This document shows positions 18,309 through 26,418 of a DNA stretch of 64,000 bases, piece by piece; within the stretch, counting starts at the first letter, position 1; each line of letters starts with the position of its first letter. Location: the NCBI RefSeq assembly GCF_006094435.1, contig NZ_CP034782.1:264215-328214 (forward strand). Reading direction: 5' to 3'. The notes under the pieces were generated by a model that did no database searches, was not told the DNA's origin, and saw only the letters and a list, made by a program, of their open reading frames with translations. The translations under genes and the position numbers were made by a program. This DNA comes from Pseudomonas sp. MPC6. Its GTDB lineage: Bacteria; Pseudomonadota; Gammaproteobacteria; Pseudomonadales; Pseudomonadaceae.

Positions 18309-18799
18309 GGCAACCTCGCAAATTCACTTTGGGGAATGTCGATGCCCGCAACATGATAGAAAAAGGCATATAGTGCTGCGGGCAAAAGAATTCCAACAGC
18401 TACTGCCGTAAAGCGATATCCAGTCTTGCAGAATGCTATTGATAGTATTATGTATGCAATGCTGGAACCCCAAACCATTCCAAGATAAGGTAGCAGCAAA
18501 TAGTAACCAGATAGAAACACAACAAAAACGGACATTCGAAAAGCGGTTTCACATGAAGTCGTTTCGAAAGAGTTAGCGTGAGGCTCAGACCTCCTGTTAA
18601 GCATTATATTTAACATCATGCATATACCAAGAATCAGCAATACCCATGACACAACCTTAGGCCAGAACGCCGGGTCAAGAACCGCAATAGCTATAGATTG
18701 GGGCGAAACAACTGCGACAGGTATCAGAAAGAGTATAAACAGAAGGCCAGAGGCAAACACGCCTCCACCGACCACTAGCTCCTTTTTATTGATGAGCAT
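18305..18799 (-). CDS. tctB: Tripartite tricarboxylate transporter, small membrane subunit
   Basis: A 164-residue TctB-type protein with four hydrophobic segments (VVGGGVFASGLLFILFLIPVAV, VVSWVLLILGICMMLNIML, MSVFVVFLSGYYLLLPYLGMVWG, AVAVGILLPAALYAFFYH). The ATG at 18799 with upstream GAGG is chosen over the one at 18862. It lies between tctC (66-bp gap) and tctA (4-bp overlap), the usual CBA order. TctB sequences diverge widely; position and topology make the call. Confidence 0.8.
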   Translation of the reverse strand: MLINKKELVVGGGVFASGLLFILFLIPVAVVSPQSIAIAVLDPAFWPKVVSWVLLILGICMMLNIMLNRRSEPHANSFETTSCETAFRMSVFVVFLSGYYLLLPYLGMVWGSSIAYIILSIAFCKTGYRFTAVAVGILLPAALYAFFYHVAGIDIPQSEFARLP

Positions 18800-18865
18800 A
18801 TCGGCAACCTCATTAATGTATAAAAATATGTACTCTATACTTGGCACACATAATATAACCAACCA

Positions 18866-19876
18866 TTAACTAGCTTCCATACCCAACTTATCTACCAAGC
18901 TCTTGAAGATAATGTACTGTTTGTTAATGAACTCTTCCGACTCTTTTGCCCCCATATTGACGATAACGGAGCCAAGTTTTTCCATGCTACCTACGAACTC
19001 GGGGTCACGGGTCGCCGCAGCTAGCCATTTTTCCCAGGATTTGACAGCCTCCATATCCATATCTTTGGGTCCAGCGATTCCTGTCCAACCCAGTAGCGTC
19101 TCGAGCTCTGGATGATTCAGCTCAGACGCCGTGGGAGCATCGATTCCGTTGATTCGCTCCTTGGTCGTTACAATAAGCGGGGTCATCAGGCCATTATTGA
19201 TGAAGCCTGCCAGGGTCGATGAATTATCACAGATAAAGGTCGCTGTACCGTTAAGTACCGCCGTGACCGCTTCGCCGCCGCCACGCATTGGCAGGTGAAT
19301 GGCCATTTCCAGCGGTTTTTTTACACCGAAGGCATCCAATATCATGACCGCAGACAACTGAAGAAAAGAGCCGACCCCGGAGGAGCTATAACTTACTGTT
19401 CCTGGGTTGGATTGCACCTTGCTTACCAGCTGTTCCATAGAATCGATCCCACTGTCGCTGTTCGTTGCGCAGACAATTGGGTTTATTTCGTACACCCCAA
19501 CAAATTTGAAGTCTGATAACGCATAGGGAAGGTTACTCTTCATGGCGGGATTTACGGTATGGGAGCCAACACGTGCGGCAAGCACTGTATAGCCGTCACC
19601 CTTCGCGTGAGCAACGCTGGCCGAACCTGTCACTCCGCCTGCACCGGTGCGGTTTACGATCACCAGAGGCTTGGAGACTTCGCCAGAAAGGGAACGTGCC
19701 AAGGCGCGTGCCGAAATATCGGTAGCACCACCTGGTCCATAGGGAATCACTAACGATATTGGGCGCTTTGGATACTCAGCCATAGCCGGAGCTGAAAGCA
19801 TGAGCCCTATGCTTAGGCACAGGCCCGCCTTGACTACCTTGTGAATATCCTTAAATGATTTGGTTTTTTTTGTCAT
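18866..19876 (-). CDS. tctC: Tripartite tricarboxylate transporter, periplasmic binding protein
   Basis: A 336-residue Bug/TctC-type receptor. The signal peptide (GLCLSIGLMLSAPAMA) is cut before EYPKRPISLVIPYGPGGATDISARALA. Family motifs include VNRTGAGGVTGSASVAHAKGDGYT and PAMKSNLPYALSDFKFVGVYE. These receptors bind carboxylates such as citrate, tartrate or tricarballylate, and some bind aromatic or sulfonated acids. It is the first gene after the divergent LysR gene. The segment 15923-19876 looks more AT-rich than its neighbours, consistent with a separate origin. Confidence 0.88.
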   Translation of the reverse strand: MTKKTKSFKDIHKVVKAGLCLSIGLMLSAPAMAEYPKRPISLVIPYGPGGATDISARALARSLSGEVSKPLVIVNRTGAGGVTGSASVAHAKGDGYTVLAARVGSHTVNPAMKSNLPYALSDFKFVGVYEINPIVCATNSDSGIDSMEQLVSKVQSNPGTVSYSSSGVGSFLQLSAVMILDAFGVKKPLEMAIHLPMRGGGEAVTAVLNGTATFICDNSSTLAGFINNGLMTPLIVTTKERINGIDAPTASELNHPELETLLGWTGIAGPKDMDMEAVKSWEKWLAAATRDPEFVGSMEKLGSVIVNMGAKESEEFINKQYIIFKSLVDKLGMEAS

Positions 19877-20239
19877 TATTATTGTTCTCTGAATAGTAAA
19901 TACAAACTCGCCCTCTGTTACAGAGGTGAGGTTTTATCAAAAGCCAAATTAGCGCTGATCACCTTTCACCATCCCTATCGAGCAGCAATGGCAATTACCT
20001 TGGCTCAATACAAAAAACACACTAACATCAAGGGGGATAATTACAATCTACATTTTATTAACCAAGTCTTAATATCTTTTAAAGTTGGCGACGGCGTTTT
20101 GCTCCTTGCCCAGCCGCTACTCATTCTTAATTTTTAGTAATTTTACCGATTAATATGTAGATATTTTTCAATTTTTTCTTATACTGTACCGGTGCCTGAC
20201 CCAACACCATGACCCTCAGGGCTAGCCAGGAATCAGTCA
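19877..20239. promoter_or_regulatory. Divergent control region, tctCBA versus lysR
   Basis: A 363-bp AT-rich intergenic region between divergently read genes, the usual place for a LysR-type operator. No single T-N11-A box stands out enough to place. No gene seen. Confidence 0.5.
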
Positions 20240-21127
20240 ATGTCAATTCGCCATCTCAAAACGCTCCTTGCCATCGCAGACAAGGGCTCCTTTGTGGAAG
20301 CAGCAGAAGCTGAGTTTCTTACACAGGCTGCAGTCAGCTTGCAAATGAAGGCGCTTGAGGATGAGCTCAACATGCCACTGTTCGACCGGACACGCCGCCC
20401 GCTAACCCTGAACGAAGCCGGCATAACGATCGTCCCTAAGGCCAGGGAAATCGTCCGGAACTATGAACAACTGATGGAAACTTCGGCCATCTTTGACAAG
20501 CTGTCGGGGCAGCTTGCCCTTGGTTCGGTACCTACCATGTTAACCGGGGTGTTACCAACGGCGCTGGCAAGCCTGCGTCACTCCCTTCCACAGCTTCATA
20601 TAACGGTATCCAGCGGGCTGTCCAACTCATTGATCGCACAGGTGGAAAGAGGCGCCATCGATGCCGCCATTATCAGCGAGCCTCCCACCGAACGCCCAGG
20701 ACTTAGCTGGACACCCTTTGGCATAGAACCACTGATCGTTATTGCACCCATTGATTCGCCCAATGTCCCTCCGGAAGTATTGCTGAAGACTCACCCTTTT
20801 ATCCGCTTCAACAAGAATGCATGGTGTGGCCAATTAATCGACGAGCATTTGAAAAACCTGGGTATCGTCGTAAACGACGCCATGGAACTGAATACGCTGG
20901 AAGCTATTTCCACGATGGTATATCACGGTCTTGGCGTCTCAGTTATTCCAGAACGCAATATACAGTACCCAGGCTCGCTGCCTCTAAAACGCCTCGATTT
21001 TACCCGAAAAGCGCCCCACCGGATCCTGGGCCTTATCGAGAAAGAGAACAGCAACAAGTCACATCTGACAAACGAACTAATCACTGAACTGGCTGAGACA
21101 ATGCGAAAAAAGAAATGGTTAAAATAA
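20240..21127 (+). CDS. LysR-family transcriptional regulator of the tct cluster
   Basis: A 295-residue LysR protein: N-terminal winged helix (IRHLKTLLAIADKGSFVEAAEAEFLTQAAVSLQMKALEDEL) and a C-terminal effector domain (LALGSVPTMLTGVLPTALASLR onward). It is read away from tctC, so the transporter operon, and perhaps the sdh-like operon, is its likely target. The effector would be the pathway substrate or an intermediate. Confidence 0.88.
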   Translation: MSIRHLKTLLAIADKGSFVEAAEAEFLTQAAVSLQMKALEDELNMPLFDRTRRPLTLNEAGITIVPKAREIVRNYEQLMETSAIFDKLSGQLALGSVPTMLTGVLPTALASLRHSLPQLHITVSSGLSNSLIAQVERGAIDAAIISEPPTERPGLSWTPFGIEPLIVIAPIDSPNVPPEVLLKTHPFIRFNKNAWCGQLIDEHLKNLGIVVNDAMELNTLEAISTMVYHGLGVSVIPERNIQYPGSLPLKRLDFTRKAPHRILGLIEKENSNKSHLTNELITELAETMRKKKWLK

Positions 21128-21203
21128 CGCCAAATTTTAACAATATCAGGGCGGCGGCAAAAACTGAGTGCAACAACTGACCTTTCCAGTACGGTGCTGC
21201 CCC

Positions 21204-21266
21204 ATGTCCTATCACGAACTCAGCGTCGAAGAACGCGCCGCCATTCAAATCGGTCATGTCCAGGGC
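21204..21266 (+). pseudogene. IS30-family transposase, N-terminal fragment
   Basis: MSYHELSVEERAAIQIGHVQG is the standard start of IS30-type transposases. The frame is cut at 21267 by the palindromic element, leaving only 21 codons. Confidence 0.7.
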
Positions 21267-21320
21267 TGTTGACGCTTACACCGGATTGACCCATGGGTCA
21301 ATTCGGTGTAAGCGTCAACA
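21267..21320. repeat. 54-bp near-perfect palindrome with IS21-like ends
   Basis: Two 26-base arms, TGTTGACGCTTACACCGG plus ATTGACCC and its inverse, with one mismatch and a 2-base centre. The ends resemble those of the MITE family elsewhere in the window. Two abutting IS ends would produce this form. It could also act as a bidirectional terminator. Confidence 0.7.
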
Positions 21321-21377
21321 ATTGGATCGCACCCATCCAATGTTGCCCCTACGAAGGCAACTTTTCGTAAGTCAATT

Positions 21378-22778
21378 TCATGCCTTCACCCGTTCCGGGT
21401 TGCGCACCCCGCTAGCGACTACTTTAGGGCGAGCCGTACCCAACATTGTTAGCTTCCCCCAGATCAATCCCATAATTGCAGCGCCGGTCGAGGCCGCGAG
21501 GACACTCAATTTCGCCGCAGATAGTAGCGCCGGATCAGGAAACGCCAACGACGCAATGAAAATGGACATGGTGAATCCAATTCCCGCTAGCAGCCCCACC
21601 AGCCAGACACCACTCCATGTCACACCTACTGGCAGCTTGCAGATATTGAGTTTGGTGAGTACGAAGCTCGCCAGCACAATTCCGAAAGGCTTGCCGAGTA
21701 CCAACGCCAGCAGCACCCCCACAAAAACACTTTGGGAAGCAGCATCGTCCAGATTGAAACCTCCCAGACTCACTCCCGCGTTAGCCAGTGCGAAGAGCGG
21801 CATGACACCAAACGCCACCCACGGATGCAGGCCGCACTGTACTCGCTGTACCGGAGGCAATATCTCCCTCTGGGCTTGCTGGAGTTGCTTCAGCGGCTTA
21901 GCGACTTCCTGCGGACTGTTGGAGGATTGAGAGAGTCGATCCATCAGCTCATGAAACGCATGGCCGATTGTGTCGAGTGGACGTTCCGTTGCAGGCTTGG
22001 AGTTGACTGGCGTCATCAGGCCAAGAATGACGCCGGCAAGGGTGGGGTGAACACCGGTTTTCAGGAGTCCAAACCATACAATGGCGCCAGGCAGTATGTA
22101 CGCATAGGCCTTGCTTATACCCATGCGCTGAAAAATCAACACCAGTACCAGACCACTCACCGCAACCACTAACCCTAGATAATCCAGTGTTGCGGTATAG
22201 AACACGGCGATGATCAGGATTGCGACAATGTCATCGATGATTGCCAGCGCCAGCAAAAGGACGCGTACCCCACCTGGAATCGACTTTCCTAACAGGGCGA
22301 GGACACCTACTGCAAACGCAATGTCGGTAGCAGTTGGTACAGCCCACCCTGTACTGGCTTCGGTACCTTGATTGAACGCCAAGTAGATGATCGCCGGCAC
22401 CACGACACCGCCCAGCGCAGCGCCCAGTGGCAGTGCTGCCAACTTGAGACTGGACAGCGCTCCGTCATTGATTTCCTGACGTATCTCGGCGCCGACTACG
22501 AGAAAGAAAACCGCCATCAGCCCATCATTAACCAAAAAACGCAATGAACCAGAGACGGTAAAGTCGCCTAAACCCAGGGTGATTTGGGTATTCCAGAAAT
22601 GTTCGTAGGAGTCGGCGATTGGACTATTGGCCCAGATGAGTGCAGCCATCGCCGCGAGTAGCAATACGATGCCGCTAACCGCTTCTATATGCGAAAAGCG
22701 CTCTATTGCGGACAGAGCACGAGCGGTCAAAACCTGAGGACGCGGAATTGAGGGGGACGCCGAGTATTTATCAGCCAT
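21378..22778 (-). CDS. nhaA: Na+/H+ antiporter NhaA
   Basis: A 466-residue protein starting at the ATG at 22778 (GGAGAG upstream); the longer frame to 23072 is not needed. NhaA landmarks are GIVLLLAAMAALIWANSP, LMAVFFLVVGAEIRQE, AVPTATDIAFAVGVLALLG with the paired Asp transport site in DIAFA and LAIIDDIVAILIIAVFY, and GIGFTMSIFIASLAF near the end. It is longer than the E. coli protein because of an N-terminal extension and a cytosolic loop (about residues 310-350). It exchanges sodium for protons at the inner membrane. It is not linked by spacing to neighbours and is flanked by IS debris. Confidence 0.9.
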   Translation of the reverse strand: MADKYSASPSIPRPQVLTARALSAIERFSHIEAVSGIVLLLAAMAALIWANSPIADSYEHFWNTQITLGLGDFTVSGSLRFLVNDGLMAVFFLVVGAEIRQEINDGALSSLKLAALPLGAALGGVVVPAIIYLAFNQGTEASTGWAVPTATDIAFAVGVLALLGKSIPGGVRVLLLALAIIDDIVAILIIAVFYTATLDYLGLVVAVSGLVLVLIFQRMGISKAYAYILPGAIVWFGLLKTGVHPTLAGVILGLMTPVNSKPATERPLDTIGHAFHELMDRLSQSSNSPQEVAKPLKQLQQAQREILPPVQRVQCGLHPWVAFGVMPLFALANAGVSLGGFNLDDAASQSVFVGVLLALVLGKPFGIVLASFVLTKLNICKLPVGVTWSGVWLVGLLAGIGFTMSIFIASLAFPDPALLSAAKLSVLAASTGAAIMGLIWGKLTMLGTARPKVVASGVRNPERVKA

Positions 22779-22940
22779 ATGTACTCTCCGCTGGCGGCCC
22801 GACCAACGTTTGAGCTTTAACCTGCGTTTTGCCGTATGCAACAACGCACCCAGCCGGATAATAAGTAGCTTGGTAGAGATATGCAAATGATCATGCCACA
22901 TTGTTAAACCTTCATGGGTAATCAGGAAAGGTTTTGATCC

Positions 22941-23195
22941 ATGTCGAGCGCTCGGGACGACAGCCCTATTAAATTTGCTCGCTCGTATGACGCCATGTTG
23001 GGGCTGAGCCGCGGGCAGACGGAACGGAGGGAGAGCCTGCTGCTCAAGATCCTCGAAGGCACCCTTATGCACTTGGTGATGGAAGCCGCCGGGCGTGCCT
23101 AAGGCTATGCCTTGGGCTTACGCGATGCGGGAGGCATCACGGGCATTCAGAGCAATCGAATGACCTGTGTGGCCATGGCCGTGACCACCCGCCTC
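22941..23195 (+). pseudogene. Small hypothetical gene, broken copy of the 47540-47869 gene
   Basis: Translation gives KFARSYDAMLGLSRGQT, LHLVMEAAGRA, a TAA stop at 23101, then GYALGLRDAGGIT and RMTCVAMAVT. This parallels the intact minus-strand gene at 47540-47869 (SYDAVMGLSSGQT, LPLVMEAAGRAEGYALGLRDAGVIT). The stop replaces the Glu codon of EGYALG. The 3' end is cut by the istB remnant. Function unknown. Confidence 0.75.
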
Positions 23196-23670
23196 AAAGC
23201 AGCGCGACTGCGCCACTACGCCTGCCTGGAAGACATCGATTACCGCAGCCCACGCGGTCTGGACAAATACCTGATCCTGCACTGGGCAGCGGCCAATGGC
23301 TGCGCGACGGTCTGAACCTGATCATCGGCGGCCCCACGGCGTGGGCAAAACCTGGCTCGCCTGCGCGCTGGCCCACAAGGCCTGCCGGGACGGCTACAGC
23401 GTGCGCTACCTGCGTTTGCCGCGTCTGCTGGAAGAACTGGGGCGATGCGATCCTCGACCGTCTGGTGCACAACGCTTATCGCATCGAACTGAAGGGCGAA
23501 TCGATGCGCAGGCGGGCAACGAAATTGACTACGGCAGGAGCTTCAGACTAACAATGCAAACCTGCGTCGCTGCGCTCCGACTGCCTGGCCGGATGAGCGT
23601 GGAACAGGTGGCCGGATGTTGGTGGGCTGGGTGGCCGGATGGCGTGGAATGCGCAGGCAACCGAGCGTTG
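23196..23670 (+). pseudogene. IS21-family istB remnant
   Basis: RHYACLEDIDYRSPRGLDK, then in another frame the Walker A part ([20 protein letters not shown]) and [12 protein letters not shown], then in a third frame [20 protein letters not shown] are pieces of the IstB ATPase in correct order, with an internal deletion and at least two frameshifts. The downstream GTGGCCGGATG repeats are typical of the 3' region of Pseudomonas IS21-like elements. No istA is present. Confidence 0.8.
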
Positions 23671-23681
23671 CGCATAATGCA

Positions 23682-23990
23682 CTATCTCCTTGCTCGTGAA
23701 CGCGCGTACACGGCGTAGTTGCAGGTACTGCGATGCCCTTGCGCACTGGTCTGCACCGCCGCGATAAAGGGCACTTTATGTTCCGCACCTCGCCCGCGTT
23801 TTCTAGGTCGTTCACCGCCCAGATAGGCGTCAGCCATTTCAATTCGGCCGCTGAGTACCCGGCTTTGTGCGCGCTCGAACATAACCTGCATGATTTTATG
23901 CTTGAGCTTCCAGGCCGTGTTGTAGCTGACTCCCAGTTCGCGCGCGAGCTGTAAGACCTTGGTCGGCACAACCCTCGGCGGACGAGGCAC
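23682..23990 (-). pseudogene. IS1595-family transposase fragment
   Basis: LGVSYNTAWKLKHKIMQVM, GRIEMADAYLGGERP and GRGAEHKVPFIAAVQT match the catalytic region of IS1595 (ISXO2-like) transposases. Both ends are missing, so it is a relic. Confidence 0.75.
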
Positions 23991-23995
23991 TTAGA

Positions 23996-24216
23996 GTGCG
24001 TGTAAGCGATTGAGGCTCTGACCAGCAGAACCCATCAGGGACAGCGAGCACGTCTCGCAGTGAAAGTCCGGATGAACTTTACCTTCAAACCATTTCTAAA
24101 TGAAAGCTTGGCAAATAGGGGACGTCCATGTACGTCCGCCGAAGTCACCTTGCATGACTCAGGCAGATACGGTTCTGTGAGCAGCCGAGGGGTGAAATTC
24201 CCTTCGGCTGACTCGA
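23996..24216 (+). other. Possible group II intron scar
   Basis: The segment begins GTGCG, carries GCAGTGAAAGTCC, and ends with GATACGGTTCTGTGAGCAG followed by a GAGGGGTGAAATTCCCTT hairpin and CTGACTCGAC, reminiscent of the 5' and 3' RNA domains of bacterial group II introns with the reverse-transcriptase part deleted. Recognition is by eye only. Confidence 0.35.
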
Positions 24217-24217
24217 C

Positions 24218-24321
24218 TTGCCGGATCGCTACGCAGCGGAAAACGTGCGGCGGCGATCATGAGCTTGATCCAGTCGGCGCGCATGAACGGGCATGATCCG
24301 TATGCTTACTTGGTGCTGGAA
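24218..24321 (+). pseudogene. IS66-family transposase, short C-terminal fragment
   Basis: GKRAAAIMSLIQSARMNGHDPYAY is a signature near the end of IS66 TnpC. Only about 33 codons remain before a stop at 24319. Confidence 0.7.
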
Positions 24322-24449
24322 ATCGTCTAGAACCTTAGGGGCTGGCAGGCTGGTGGCTCCCCCAGAATTCGGCGATGAAATCGGCGAATTCATCGAGTTT
24401 TGGTAGGGAACTCTTGGAACGTGGATACATGCGGCCACTGCGAAGGCCC

Positions 24450-25388
24450 TCAGATAAAACCGGCCGTGAACCGCCCTCGCATGTAGTCGACAAAGACGGT
24501 AACGGCTCTGGGCACATGGGCGGAATAAGGACGCACCAGATAAATATCCTCTGGGAAGGCTCCTACTAATCTCCACGTTGGCAACACCTGCACCAATCCT
24601 CCACTCTTGAGCCCGGCTTGAGCGCTGAAGTCGGGCAAAAGTGCTATGCCCAAATCAGTCAAGGCCGCATCACGCAACGCTTCACTATTGTTGGTTGCAA
24701 AGGTGCCTTGGATAGGAACAGTCAGCCGCTTCTCCTCCCCTTGTGAGGGGGCGAGGCCTTCAAAAGCCCAGGCAGGTGTATCGTTGCCTCGCGGGTAGTA
24801 CAGGCAGTTGTGTTCGACAAGATCCTCTGGACGTTGAGGTTCGCCGAATCTCTCCAGATAACTGCGGGTCGCAACCAGCACCGAGCGCGTCGCGCACAAC
24901 CTCCAGGCGACATGGGTATCCGGGATCTGATTGCTGTGCCGAACCGCCAGATCAAACCCCTCCGAAGCGATGGAGGAAATATGATCGGAAACGTCGAGCT
25001 GCACTTTGACTTCGGGAAATTGCTTGAAGAAACCGGCCAGTTCCGGGATCAATTGCTGGCGGGCAAACGCGACCGGAGCCGTCAGGCGTATAAGTCCCCG
25101 TGCCACGCCGGCAGAGTCTCGAACATCGGAAAAACTGCAGGCAATTTGCTCATACGCACTGCGCACGTTACGTACCAGGGCGTTTCCCGCATCGGTCAAT
25201 CGCACACTGCGAGTCGTGCGTAACACCAGACTCAGGCCCGTGGCTTTTTCCAGTTCAGCAATTCGCTGGCTGACCGCTGACTTGCTCACCCCTAACCTGA
25301 TCGCCGCCGCGGTATACGTACCCTGCTCTTCAAGGATCGTCAACCAGTGCAGATGGGTCCAGAGCTTTTCGACTTCCACTTTCAGCAT
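24450..25388 (-). CDS. LysR-family transcriptional regulator
   Basis: A 312-residue regulator with an N-terminal helix-turn-helix (LEEQGTYTAAAIRLGVSKSAVSQRIAELEKATG) and a substrate-binding domain (GLIRLTAPVAFARQQLIPELAGFF). The ATG at 25388 is preferred to the TTG at 25415; GGGAG lies a little far upstream. It is read away from a tautomerase gene 127 bp off, a pairing often seen in Pseudomonas, and probably controls it. Confidence 0.88.
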   Translation of the reverse strand: MLKVEVEKLWTHLHWLTILEEQGTYTAAAIRLGVSKSAVSQRIAELEKATGLSLVLRTTRSVRLTDAGNALVRNVRSAYEQIACSFSDVRDSAGVARGLIRLTAPVAFARQQLIPELAGFFKQFPEVKVQLDVSDHISSIASEGFDLAVRHSNQIPDTHVAWRLCATRSVLVATRSYLERFGEPQRPEDLVEHNCLYYPRGNDTPAWAFEGLAPSQGEEKRLTVPIQGTFATNNSEALRDAALTDLGIALLPDFSAQAGLKSGGLVQVLPTWRLVGAFPEDIYLVRPYSAHVPRAVTVFVDYMRGRFTAGFI

Positions 25389-25515
25389 GATTTGATTGTT
25401 CTCCCACGCAAACAATTAATTCGATTTTTGCGTCTCGCCATGAACAAAGCAACAGCTTAATGTGGACATCAAGCCCTGCGATGCAGACATTCCCTCCAGA
25501 CTCGAGATTACTCAC

Positions 25516-25905
25516 ATGCCTCTGATGAAATTTGATGTTGTAGAAGGTCGTGATGACGCGCAGCTCAAAGCATTACTGGATGCTGCGCATCGTGCGATGG
25601 TCGCGGCTTTTGAAGTGCCCGAACGTGATCGTTATCAGATCGTCAACGAACACCGGCCCAGCCGCATGATCGTCGAAGATACCGGTTTAGATATCCCAAG
25701 AACGAAAGACGTGATCATTATCAGCGTCACCAGCAGACCGCGTAGTGAATCATCGAAGATCAAATTCTACGAGCTACTCACGCACGAGCTACAGACCCAT
25801 TGCAATATTCAACCAAACGACGTGATGGTTTCCATTGTGATCAACGACGATGCCGACTGGAGCTTTGGCAATGGACGGGCACAGTTTTTGACAGGCGAAC
25901 TCTAA
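25516..25905 (+). CDS. Tautomerase-family protein (4-oxalocrotonate tautomerase superfamily)
   Basis: A 129-residue protein whose start MPLMKFDVVEGRDD places a proline directly after the initiator Met, the catalytic Pro-1 of tautomerases. ALLDAAHRAMVAAFEVPERDRYQ and an FYELLTHELQ helix match the longer tautomerase_2-like members. The upstream in-frame ATG at 25462 would hide the proline and is rejected. Substrate unknown. Confidence 0.85.
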   Translation: MPLMKFDVVEGRDDAQLKALLDAAHRAMVAAFEVPERDRYQIVNEHRPSRMIVEDTGLDIPRTKDVIIISVTSRPRSESSKIKFYELLTHELQTHCNIQPNDVMVSIVINDDADWSFGNGRAQFLTGEL

Positions 25906-25988
25906 CATTCACCCTCTCCCTGGATTGGGCTTGGCACCGACTAATTTTCTGATTTGGTCAGAGAAATAGAGGATTGCTAAGCCCGGTC

Positions 25989-26111
25989 TGTTGGCGCTGA
26001 TGCGGAGTTGACCCTGCTGCCGGCGTAACGCTGACCCAGCAGCAATCCGCTCATAGTCGGCACCGATGATGCTTTACGAAGCAGAAGCTTGGGTCAGTGA
26101 AATTTCGGTAG
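25989..26111. repeat. MITE-like element with IS21-type ends, right end lost
   Basis: Left end TGTTGGCGCTGATGCGG with TTGACCC, then the internal sequence GGCGTAACGCTGACCCAGCAG and GAAGCTTGGGTCAGTGAAAT, shared with the copies at 38349, 39717 and 46639. The right end is replaced by the element starting at 26112. Confidence 0.8.
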
Positions 26112-26403
26112 TAGGGGTCGCCTCAGAATTCGGAATTTAAAACACGTTAGACCGTTGCCTATGAACGCTCCCTCACAAACGATCATTTCCGAGAAGCCTC
26201 TGTGAGAAAAATTGCCGAGTCAGTACTGGTCTTGCCTTTCCCATCCTCGAAAACAGCTCCCATATTGAGCCGCCGAGACCGTCGAGTTTCGAGAACGACC
26301 ATAACGCCACTTCCAATGACAAGCATAAAGCGCAAAGCCCCGCTGCAGCAGGGTCGAGTCCTTCTTACCGTGCTTTAAATTCCGAATTCTGAATCGACTC
26401 CTA
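26112..26403. mobile_element. 292-bp non-autonomous element with about 35-bp inverted repeats
   Basis: Left end TAGGGGTCGCCTCAGAATTC plus GGAATTTAAA, right end (inverted) TAGGAGTCGATTCAGAATTC plus GGAATTTAAA. The interior has only a short frame without recognisable domain. It truncates the MITE to its left. The parent IS is unknown. Confidence 0.7.
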
Positions 26404-26418
26404 AATGGAGAAAAACCT

